A DNA stretch of 17,188 nucleotides from Planctomycetaceae bacterium. GTDB lineage: Bacteria; Planctomycetota; Planctomycetia; Pirellulales; Pirellulaceae. Shown here piece after piece: positions 8,280 to 15,244 of this stretch. The translations under genes and the position numbers were made by a program. The stretch covers positions 1 through 17,188 of the forward strand of contig JABHUV010000194.1 of assembly GCA_018658605.1 (NCBI GenBank), given 5' to 3'. A model generated the notes under the pieces. That model saw only the letters and a list, made by a program, of their open reading frames with translations, was not told the origin of the DNA and ran no database searches. The number at the start of each line of letters is the position of its first letter. Within the stretch, counting starts at the first letter, position 1.

Positions 8280-8387
8280 AATCAATCAAGGTCCATCACA
8301 AAAACAGTAAAATGGTAAGTACTCCATCCTACAACATGCATCGTCAATCGGTAATAGGAGAAAACATCTGCGCCAATTAGTATAAAT

Positions 8388-9146
8388 TTATGGGCCCGTT
8401 TGTATCACGGCTTTGAATACAGAGATGTCCTTGATCATGCGTTGGAGTAGCTTGGGATTGCTATCACGCAAACGTTCTAGATGCTTCAACATGTGGTGGT
8501 TACCCGCCATTTGGCGATTTGACATCATTTTGCTGACGAGCATTAGCTCCATCCCTTCCATATCCTCCGGTTTGGCTATCGCTTGTAAGTGAATAATGTC
8601 ATTAAGTTTTTTCAGATCGAAAAACACCTCTTCATATGTCGTTTCATTTCTAACGTACGCTATTACATCGTTGATCTTATCAATGGCATCACATTGGCCG
8701 CCTAGATACGTACCCCAATTTGTTGACTGAACATCACGCATGATCGCCGTCGCTTCTGCATCTGTTAAGAGGACGCGACTTGGTGGAATAGCCAGATAGC
8801 CCACGTAGACTAGGAAAACAACAAGCACACTAACACCAAACGCAATAAACATTTTCCATAGTGACTGACCTTCAAAATCGCTTCCATCAAATTCTTCACC
8901 AGCAGCTTCCGCACGATTTTGTGCTTTACGTTTACCGCGAAATACTGACTTCGCGGACGATGAACGAACCCCGCCAGCAGAAACTCCACGGCGTAAAACG
9001 GGCGCACTGCTACTTGCAGATGCCGCCGGCACCAAGACTTCGGCACCGCACTTGGAACATTCCGTTTGTTGACCACTTTGCGCATCATCAACCGTGAGGT
9101 TTTCTCCGCACATCAAACAGTGAAACATGATGGTCATAATCGTCAT
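8388..9146 (-). CDS. Zinc-ribbon, single-pass membrane protein of unknown function
   Basis: A 252-residue protein not assignable to a named family. Near the N terminus a zinc ribbon is formed by two CxxC pairs (FHCLMCGENL and TECSKCGAEV), 16 residues apart. It is followed by a Ser/Ala/Lys/Arg-rich linker, one transmembrane segment (about residues 99-119, ending GYLAIPPSR) and a C-terminal domain of roughly 130 residues rich in helices, with no enzyme motif. Such an architecture would put the zinc ribbon in the cytoplasm and the last domain outside the membrane. Three closely spaced in-frame ATGs (9146, 9137, 9128) precede the ribbon and none has a clear ribosome binding site; 9128 would start right at MFHCLMCG. 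Proteins with a small N-terminal zinc ribbon plus membrane anchor are common in planctomycetes, with no known role. Confidence 0.8.
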   Translation of the reverse strand: MTIMTIMFHCLMCGENLTVDDAQSGQQTECSKCGAEVLVPAASASSSAPVLRRGVSAGGVRSSSAKSVFRGKRKAQNRAEAAGEEFDGSDFEGQSLWKMFIAFGVSVLVVFLVYVGYLAIPPSRVLLTDAEATAIMRDVQSTNWGTYLGGQCDAIDKINDVIAYVRNETTYEEVFFDLKKLNDIIHLQAIAKPEDMEGMELMLVSKMMSNRQMAGNHHMLKHLERLRDSNPKLLQRMIKDISVFKAVIQTGP

Positions 9147-9252
9147 TCTACAAATACGCTTGCGACATAACTCGGTTCATTTCGAGTGACCTTAGTATAA
9201 ATACCTGCCGCTTTCGTCGAAACCCATATCCTCTGTCACATGTCGACTGTCA

Positions 9253-10581
9253 TTAAAACAATTCTTTGATTGCATTACCTTGCGCAACAATCATCGGTCG
9301 TCCAACGGGTGTCATCATTTCCTGTTCGTAGTCGATACCGAGTGCTTTAAAAACGGTCGCATGAATATCTTCAACTGCATGTGGCTCTACAACATCGGCG
9401 GTTTCATTTTTCGCAGCGCGATCCGGCTCTGGATTTGTTTCACCTATTACGCGTCCCCCTTGGATTCCACCACCACCAAGGGCGATAGTAAATCCATGCG
9501 GCCAATGGTCACGACCCTTGGTATTGTTGAGCCAAGGTGTTCGACCAAATTCACCACCCCACACTACAATCGTACTTTCCAACAAACCGCTGTCGCTAAG
9601 TTCCGCAAGCATCGAAGACATCGCCGCATCCATAATCTTTGTGCGACTCGCTTGGGCCGAGGTATTATTTATGTGGCTATCCCAACCGCCAAGCGTAATT
9701 TCTACACATCGCACCCCCACTTGAATCAACTGAGTAGCCGCTAGACAAGCGCGACCGAACGAAGTGTCTCCGAAGCGATCTTTTTTTGTTTGCGATACAT
9801 CCTTCAATGAAAAAGCTTCGAGCTGTGATGAAGCCATCATCCGGACCGCTCTTTTCATCGATAGCTGGTGGAGCGTTTTTTTCTCATCTAGGTCCCGCAA
9901 GCGACCGCGAGCAAACTCCTGTTCAACCACGGAAAACAAGTCAGTGCGGCGTTTCTCATCGCGTCCTTTGTCTACGCGAGCCCTAACATCTGGCACTGGT
10001 TGCTGCGGATCGCCAACTTGAAACGCATCAAACGTATCACCAAGATATCCTCCCCGTGCAGGGGTGTTTGTTGTAAGCATGGAAATATGCCGCGGAATTT
10101 CTAAGTTATCCGTCAACTGATGACACATAACCGCTCCTATCGAAGGGTGCACCAATGTCGGGTCAGGACGAAAACCTGTTTTCACATTGTAAACACCGCG
10201 GGCGTGGTCACCTTCGCGACTAACAACACTACGCACTAAGCTTAAGTGATGCATCTGCTCAGCCATCAATGGTAATGTCTCGGCAATTCTCACATCCTGA
10301 GCCGAGGTCTTAATAGACTTCACACCGCCGCTATATAATTCGTTTGCTTGGGGCTTCGGATCAAACGTGTCGCGTTGACTCGGCCCCCCCTGCATCCACA
10401 ACAGGATCACGCTTTTGGCGGGTGCATGCAAATCAGGTGCACGTTCCTGAGCCTGTGCCAGTTTCGTGGCTAGGGGCGTCAACCAGGACAGACTAGTCGC
10501 AGCGGTAGCGGTAACACCTGCCTGTAAACCAGCGGTTAACAGTGTCCGGCGATTCCAATGTTGCTGTGATTGGCAAGTCAT
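9253..10581 (-). CDS. DUF1501 family protein with Tat signal
   Basis: A 442-residue protein of the DUF1501 family, which has an alkaline-phosphatase/sulfatase-like fold and is highly expanded in planctomycetes. The N terminus holds a twin-arginine motif NRRTLLTAG (Arg11-Arg12), then a hydrophobic stretch and an Ala-rich region up to about residue 45, indicating Tat export as a folded protein. Family motifs are VILLWMQGGPSQRDTFDPKP (58-77), ETLPLMAEQMHHLSLVRSV, the late GGWDSHINN, WGGEFGRTPW, GRDHWPHGFTIALGGGGIQGG and the ending DIHATVFKALGI. The start ATG 10581 places the RR motif at a normal distance. It follows the DUF1549/DUF1553 gene by 55 bases on the same strand, the arrangement usual for this family. 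The biochemical function is not established; a role with the paired DUF1553 protein in the cell envelope is an inference from co-occurrence. Confidence 0.93.
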   Translation of the reverse strand: MTCQSQQHWNRRTLLTAGLQAGVTATAATSLSWLTPLATKLAQAQERAPDLHAPAKSVILLWMQGGPSQRDTFDPKPQANELYSGGVKSIKTSAQDVRIAETLPLMAEQMHHLSLVRSVVSREGDHARGVYNVKTGFRPDPTLVHPSIGAVMCHQLTDNLEIPRHISMLTTNTPARGGYLGDTFDAFQVGDPQQPVPDVRARVDKGRDEKRRTDLFSVVEQEFARGRLRDLDEKKTLHQLSMKRAVRMMASSQLEAFSLKDVSQTKKDRFGDTSFGRACLAATQLIQVGVRCVEITLGGWDSHINNTSAQASRTKIMDAAMSSMLAELSDSGLLESTIVVWGGEFGRTPWLNNTKGRDHWPHGFTIALGGGGIQGGRVIGETNPEPDRAAKNETADVVEPHAVEDIHATVFKALGIDYEQEMMTPVGRPMIVAQGNAIKELF

Positions 10582-10636
10582 TGATGCATTTTTCTTTCTC
10601 CGTGTTTAAAACGGATGTTCTTTGCTAGGAGTCATT

Positions 10637-12310
10637 TTAATGATTCCAAGAGAACTCGGTGCTATTGATTAAAGTCCAAAAAAGATCTTCCAATACTCGC
10701 TCACGTTGTTCGGCCGAGACGTCTTGCAATGCTAATAAAAAATGATGCAGCTCTCTCTCGGAAGGTAGCCGAGTGAGTACGCAAAGATAGGTGATTTGAA
10801 TGGCATCTTCATCATCTTCAGCAATCGCTGCAATCCGTGCGGCTGCATTTAAATCATCGGAACTACGTGTTCGATCTTTTACGTAATTGCCATTCATCAT
10901 TAACAGCCGTTGCGTGATCGTACCGCCGCGATCCTCAAACTCATCTTCGCCGGTATCCCCGTATCGCTTAACAAAAGAGAGAATATCCTGTTGCTGCTGT
11001 TGCCGCACCAAATAACTAACATCGGCATTAATTGTCCGAACCTTAGCGGTTTGCCCAATACCACCAGCTACCTGCTCAGGCCGCAAACGCACCAGAGGAA
11101 AAACCGTCCAAGCTTGCTCGTGTTGTGAAGTCACCTCAAATGCAGCTCGACTAGATACACGAAAGACATTGAGGCGAGTGATGATTTGGATCAATCGTTT
11201 CAAATTATACTCATGGTCACTGAAATCCGTTGCCAATAACTCTAGACCTGGCGGAAACGGTCCCGTTAATGGAATGTCATCCACAGGTTCCACCAACGGT
11301 TTACCAAAAATAATCGCCCACACCCGATTCACAGTCGTCCGCGAAAATGCTCGGTTTTGGCGAGCAGTAATCCAAGTAGCAAGTTGTCCACGGCGTGAAC
11401 CTTCCGGTAATGTCAATTCAGATTGAAAAGGGACTTTGGGCGTGACTATCTTATCTTTTTCATCGCCCAAGTAGGTGTAGGAGTATTGGCGATAGTCATC
11501 CTGTACGCCGCCTAGGCTAATCTTCGCTTGAGAATAAAAAGCTGCGAATTGATGAAAATCGGTTTGCAACGCCTCCCGCGACATCTCATCGAAACTCAAG
11601 CCGATTGTACCCAGTGCATCATCATGACACTGTAGACAATCCAATCGCATCCCTAAAAATGCACGACTCGTACGTCCGGCCAATTTTGGTAAGTCAGGGC
11701 GACCTTTACTATCATCAGTAATCGTTGCCGTTACAAAATTGACTGCTGGATCACTCACCCAGACGCCCGTGCCACTTATTAATTCTCGGCATAAACTATC
11801 GTATCGTCGATTCGCAAAAAGTTGGTCGCTCAGCCACAATTGAAAACGGCGGCGGCGATAGACCAAGAAGGGTCCGGCCTCCACACCAACAAACACTCGA
11901 GCAAATCGTTCACTAACATAATCCGCATAACGACGATCTGCTAATAAATATTGGATGTAACGATCTAGCAAGTCGTTTTCTGCAGGTAGAGTATCAACCA
12001 TCTGTTGTGACGGGCCAAACTCACGAATTTCTTCCAGCGATGGGACTGTTCCGTGCAAAGCGAGCGAAGCACGCCGCATGACAGCGAGTACCGCAGCGGG
12101 TGGGGCCACTTCTAAATCGGCGGTTTCCCATGAATCAGAAAACTCGTCATTGACCGCAGCAACGACGTTCAGGACACTGGTATCAGGACGAAGAGACCGC
12201 TTTTCCCAATCCGCCGACGAACCTATTTGACTTGTTGACAAAAGACTGCTTGAAATGCCGCCGAGGGCGACGAGGCAAATCAATATCGAGATGATTGGCC
12301 GCCATTTCAT
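10637..12310 (-). CDS. DUF1549/DUF1553 (planctomycete 'PSD') protein, short form
   Basis: A 557-residue secreted or membrane-anchored protein. An N-terminal hydrophobic segment (about 5-25) is a signal peptide or anchor. The DUF1549 part (about 70-265) includes RRASLALHGTVPSLEEI, YLLADRRYADYVSERFARVF and a CxxCH site CLQCH (225-229). The DUF1553 part (about 300-557) includes ITARQNRAFSRTTVNRVWAI, DFSDHEYNLKRLIQIITRL, ITQRLLMMNGNYV, VLTRLPSERELHHFL and the typical ending LINSTEFSWNH. Family members are usually 700-1100 residues with an extra cytochrome-type domain; that domain is absent here. After CxxCH most members read DHPF, but this one reads DDALG. ATG 12310 is chosen over an in-frame TTG at 12334 because GAGGA lies ten bases before it and the hydrophobic segment starts just after it. 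It is the first gene of a pair with the DUF1501 gene. Function unknown. Confidence 0.92.
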   Translation of the reverse strand: MKWRPIISILICLVALGGISSSLLSTSQIGSSADWEKRSLRPDTSVLNVVAAVNDEFSDSWETADLEVAPPAAVLAVMRRASLALHGTVPSLEEIREFGPSQQMVDTLPAENDLLDRYIQYLLADRRYADYVSERFARVFVGVEAGPFLVYRRRRFQLWLSDQLFANRRYDSLCRELISGTGVWVSDPAVNFVTATITDDSKGRPDLPKLAGRTSRAFLGMRLDCLQCHDDALGTIGLSFDEMSREALQTDFHQFAAFYSQAKISLGGVQDDYRQYSYTYLGDEKDKIVTPKVPFQSELTLPEGSRRGQLATWITARQNRAFSRTTVNRVWAIIFGKPLVEPVDDIPLTGPFPPGLELLATDFSDHEYNLKRLIQIITRLNVFRVSSRAAFEVTSQHEQAWTVFPLVRLRPEQVAGGIGQTAKVRTINADVSYLVRQQQQQDILSFVKRYGDTGEDEFEDRGGTITQRLLMMNGNYVKDRTRSSDDLNAAARIAAIAEDDEDAIQITYLCVLTRLPSERELHHFLLALQDVSAEQRERVLEDLFWTLINSTEFSWNH

Positions 12311-12363
12311 TTGCACAGTTTCCTCGCACGTCAACTAACGCCAATTTTCCCCTAAGCTAATTG

Positions 12364-12377
12364 TATAATGTATTATA
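12364..12377. promoter_or_regulatory. Symmetric -10-like boxes (TATAAT on both strands) in the divergent region
   Basis: TATAATGTATTATA carries a consensus -10 hexamer on the plus strand (12364-12369) and another on the minus strand (12377-12372), separated by two bases. It lies between the divergent DUF1553 gene (start 12310) and the polytopic membrane-protein gene (start 12499) in an AT-rich stretch. I see no matching -35 hexamer at 16-18 bases on either side, so this is a candidate bidirectional promoter core only. Confidence 0.35.
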
Positions 12378-12428
12378 GCGTTATAAGTTTGCTTTTCTAG
12401 ATTATATGTCATTAGCTCTTTGCTACAT

Positions 12429-12482
12429 TTATAGTATCGGCATTACAAACGCCCCATAACATTTTTGCTTATCCGCCATCAT
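12429..12482 (-). CDS. Possible 17-residue leader peptide with strong ribosome binding site
   Basis: A short frame encodes MMADKQKCYGAFVMPIL and ends in TAA. It is preceded by AAAGGAG, five bases before the first ATG and eight before the second, a better ribosome binding site than that of most genes in this window. It lies on the minus strand upstream of the DUF1549/DUF1553 gene, with 118 bases between its stop and that gene's ATG, and antisense to the 5' leader of the membrane-protein gene at 12499. It could be a leader peptide, a small protein or chance. No attenuator-like codon run is present. Confidence 0.25.
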   Translation of the reverse strand: MMADKQKCYGAFVMPIL

Positions 12483-12498
12483 CTTTTCTCCTTTGATC

Positions 12499-13788
12499 AT
12501 GCTTGAAACCGAACACGATAGCCTGGAACCACCACCCTCAACTGGTTCACCAACGGTTGCCACAACCCCAGTTGAAGTAGTCGTCCCAACACCGGTACAA
12601 CCGGTGGTTCCCACTAGCGTAAAGCCCAATGTTTTGGACACTCAATATCCAACACAATATTGGGGGGTTGTTAAGCAAATGGCCCATATTTTTTTCATTC
12701 CCTTCCGTGCGCTTTACCGCTTCGCATTCTGGATTTTTGGTGTCGGTGTCCTTGTTACCGCACTCGCTCTCGCCGCATCATTGCCTATCGTCCAATTCGT
12801 AGCTCTCGGATATTTGCTAGAGATTTCCAGACGTATTGTGAAGCACCAAAAAGTTCGAGCAGGGTTTTGGGGAATCCAAGCCGCTGCTCGCGCGGGCAGC
12901 GGCATACTCGGAACATTCCTCATTTGGCTCCCCGCATATTTCATGTCTAGTTACTACGTGGATGCCACAATCATGCTCCCCGGCAGCGAACGAGCTGCCC
13001 AATACGGTTGGCAGACTGCCTTGCTAATTGCAATTACTAGCCTCGGTACCTTCTGGGCTTGGACCCGCGGTGGATTACTACGACATTTCATTTGGCCAGC
13101 GCCCGTAAGATTTCTAAAAGAAGGATTAAATCGTAAGATCTATGTCACCGCCCACAACAGGTTCTGGGAATTCGTCAGCCAATTTCCCTTGCGTGCGCTT
13201 TTTGTGTCAGGGTTCCAGGGCTTTATTGGTACATGCTGTTGGCTCATTATTCCCGTTGGATTCTGTATTGGCGGGATGGTTTTACCCCGTGGCATCAACA
13301 TCGTTTGTGGAACGATCGGATATGTTGCTCTCGCCATCATTTTCTTATACCTACCGATGCTGCAAACACGTTTCGCCGTGGAACAACGACTGGGCGTTTT
13401 TAGAGAGATTGGCGCTGTCCGCTTAATGTACCAACGGGCGCCACTGGCATTCTGGATATCAATGGTTTCCGTGTGGTTGTTGGCTTTGCCTGTATATCTA
13501 GTCAAAATCGAATTGACACCGCGCGAAGTCGTGATGCTGCCAGCGGTTGTTTTCATCATGTTCGCTTGGCCGACACGCATCCTACTTGGCTGGGCCTACG
13601 CTCGTGCCCACCGCCGTGAAACACCACGTCTGCGTTTGTCAATTTGGTTAGGCCGCCTGACCCTCATCCCAATCGTGTTTGCTTATGGTTCAATAGTGCT
13701 AGCTTCGCGCTATACATCTTGGTATGGTGAATGGAGCTTACTGGAACAACATGCTTTACTTATCCCAATTCCATTCTTCAGCTTCTAG
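12499..13788 (+). CDS. Polytopic membrane protein of unknown function
   Basis: A 429-residue integral membrane protein that I do not recognise by name. The first 60 residues are polar and rich in Pro, Thr and Val, with a loosely repeated PTPVQPVVPTSV stretch, and should be cytoplasmic. About eight hydrophobic segments follow, near 74-100, 134-151, 172-188, 236-262, 268-288, 316-335, 344-364 and 386-403. Between them are basic loops such as EISRRIVKHQKVR (108-120) and RAHRRETPRLRL (369-380). The C terminus EWSLLEQHALLIPIPFF is short and hydrophobic. ATG 12499 is preferred over an in-frame TTG two codons upstream (12493); there is no plus-strand Shine-Dalgarno sequence. The DUF4190 gene follows on the same strand after 47 bases, so the two may be co-transcribed. 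There is no transporter or enzyme signature, so no function is proposed. Confidence 0.85.
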   Translation: MLETEHDSLEPPPSTGSPTVATTPVEVVVPTPVQPVVPTSVKPNVLDTQYPTQYWGVVKQMAHIFFIPFRALYRFAFWIFGVGVLVTALALAASLPIVQFVALGYLLEISRRIVKHQKVRAGFWGIQAAARAGSGILGTFLIWLPAYFMSSYYVDATIMLPGSERAAQYGWQTALLIAITSLGTFWAWTRGGLLRHFIWPAPVRFLKEGLNRKIYVTAHNRFWEFVSQFPLRALFVSGFQGFIGTCCWLIIPVGFCIGGMVLPRGINIVCGTIGYVALAIIFLYLPMLQTRFAVEQRLGVFREIGAVRLMYQRAPLAFWISMVSVWLLALPVYLVKIELTPREVVMLPAVVFIMFAWPTRILLGWAYARAHRRETPRLRLSIWLGRLTLIPIVFAYGSIVLASRYTSWYGEWSLLEQHALLIPIPFFSF

Positions 13789-13835
13789 TTGCAGCACCCA
13801 ATCACGTAATTATCTTACTTCGCAAGGGATAGCAA

Positions 13836-14231
13836 ATGTCAAATATACCAAATGAAAATGATCCGGTAGACCTAAATCCACCATTGGAAGCGATCACCCC
13901 CAATCCATATTTAACTCCCCAAGCTGAACAAGTATCTTATGTCTCGCCGCAACATGGACAAGACATGGAAGGCGACGCCACTGGCGGGCTCATTCCCTAC
14001 AAAAACAAACATGCACTTATTGCCTACTACCTTGGCATCTTCTCCTTCTTCATGCCCTTCTCTGGCATCGCAAGTATCATCCTTGGGGTCAAAGGTCTAC
14101 AAGCTCGTAAACGGAACCCTGTTATTAAAGGCTCAGCGCATGCGATAGTCGGAATTGTCGCTGGTGTCTGCACAATCATCTTTCACGGATGTGCAGTCGG
14201 GGCAGTCGTTATTGGCGTGATGAACTCGTAG
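13836..14231 (+). CDS. DUF4190 domain membrane protein
   Basis: A small 131-residue protein. A polar, Pro/Asn-rich N-terminal tail (1-55, including NPYLTPQAEQ) is followed by the DUF4190-like core LIPYKNKHALIAYYLGIFSF (52-71). Two hydrophobic segments lie at about 61-84 and 103-128, joined by a basic loop GVKGLQARKRNPVIKGSAHA. That loop and the PYKNxHALIAYYLGIFS motif are typical of planctomycete DUF4190 proteins. ATG 13836 is supported by AAGGGAT about four bases upstream. It is the second gene after the polytopic membrane protein (47-base gap) and converges with the gene ending at 14264. The function of DUF4190 is unknown. Confidence 0.88.
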   Translation: MSNIPNENDPVDLNPPLEAITPNPYLTPQAEQVSYVSPQHGQDMEGDATGGLIPYKNKHALIAYYLGIFSFFMPFSGIASIILGVKGLQARKRNPVIKGSAHAIVGIVAGVCTIIFHGCAVGAVVIGVMNS

Positions 14232-14263
14232 TCATTCCGTTACTTCCAGCTAATTTTCAGCGG

Positions 14264-15037
14264 CTATGCATGATGGCGATTGCCGACAACGGCAATGAAC
14301 ATCAATATCCACAAAATCAATAGTGGAAACGCAATCGCGTTGAAAATAAATACCGTTTCGAATCCAACATACGCTCCGCCTTGCAGCGCCGCTTGGCAGC
14401 TCCAATAGCACGCTAAATAGGAAACTGTAAACAAGACAAAATCGATCAGACCGAGGCCCCAGAACCACCATATTTTTCGAGGCCGGCCATGATAGATCGT
14501 CGCGCAGCAAATCCAAGCGAATTGCATCATCGTATAGCCACAGGCGCCGCAAGTCGTTGTCATGACAAGCCAACGTGATTCCTGTAATAGGTACTCGGTG
14601 GTGTCGCCCGTGGTGACTGCAAGATCCGCAGTTTGGATAAATTCAGATACCAAAGCAAACTCAGCCCACTGCTCTGGAATCATCGCTGAAATCGTAAATG
14701 CCAGTGCTGCCAGCGACCAATAATACGGCCAGCGAGTATCACAAATTTTTCTGCGAAAGGCGTGGCGAAAATAACAAACAATAGCCAGGGCTGCCGCAAG
14801 ATTGGAAATCGCTGTGCATTGCCACACGAACCAACCTAGTCGCCAAGACAAAACATTGTTGCTAATGTAATGAGCGCGATCTAATATCGGCAGTTGAACA
14901 TCTAGCCCAGGCTGCAACACACCGAGCGCGGTGATCACACCTAAAACATGTAAGCCGGCTGAAGCCAGTAACGTGTAAACAACCCAACGATAATAACGTG
15001 TTGACCGACAGGGTAACGGTTCGGTGGAATAATTCAT
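14264..15037 (-). CDS. Six-segment membrane protein of unknown function
   Basis: A 257-residue integral membrane protein with hydrophobic segments at about 17-40, 66-88, 103-120, 155-178, 190-213 and 226-249. The N terminus has a short basic stretch (CRSTRYYR) and the C terminus ends in GNRHHA. A cysteine-rich helix reads TTTCGACGYTMMQFAWICCA (155-174), with CGACG forming a C-x-x-C pair inside or at the edge of the membrane. I see no enzyme or transporter signature and assign no family. ATG 15037 is the natural start, and no clear Shine-Dalgarno sequence is present. The gene is divergent from the kinase gene (207-base gap) and convergent with the DUF4190 gene (32-base gap), so it is probably a single-gene transcript. 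Confidence 0.8.
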   Translation of the reverse strand: MNYSTEPLPCRSTRYYRWVVYTLLASAGLHVLGVITALGVLQPGLDVQLPILDRAHYISNNVLSWRLGWFVWQCTAISNLAAALAIVCYFRHAFRRKICDTRWPYYWSLAALAFTISAMIPEQWAEFALVSEFIQTADLAVTTGDTTEYLLQESRWLVMTTTCGACGYTMMQFAWICCATIYHGRPRKIWWFWGLGLIDFVLFTVSYLACYWSCQAALQGGAYVGFETVFIFNAIAFPLLILWILMFIAVVGNRHHA

Positions 15038-15192
15038 TGGTAGACTCTCGGTTGAGTGGCTCTTTGCATCATCAATTCAAACCGCGGTACTCGATAAAAG
15101 TTAACGACCAAGGTGAAACGAAAAGTGAGTAAATACCGTTCAACATATCTATTTTATAGAACAAACTGTACGCTAATACGTATCAACTCTTA

Positions 15193-15198
15193 TATAAT
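15193..15198 (+). promoter_or_regulatory. Candidate -10 box of the kinase gene
   Basis: A consensus TATAAT lies 46 bases before the kinase ATG, inside an AT-rich 207-base divergent intergenic region. A start of transcription near 15205 would give a leader of about 40 bases. No recognisable -35 hexamer is found 16-18 bases upstream, so the call is tentative. Confidence 0.3.
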
Positions 15199-15244
15199 GA
15201 AACTGTACTCTTAAACAGCAAAAAAGAATCACTTCTAGCTCAAC

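Noticed and set aside
5061..12310. One long operon from the DUF1553 gene to the symporter
   Set aside because: All genes share a strand, but gaps of 106-108 bases separate the DUF1501, zinc-ribbon and ychF genes, and their roles are unrelated. Only the DUF1553/DUF1501 and membrane-protein/symporter pairs are supported.
12429..12641. 70-residue minus-strand frame reading through the N terminus of the membrane-protein gene
   Set aside because: Its upper part is a Gly/Thr/Val-rich mirror of the Pro/Thr/Val-rich coding strand. Only the last 17 codons, which have their own ribosome binding site, are worth keeping as a candidate.
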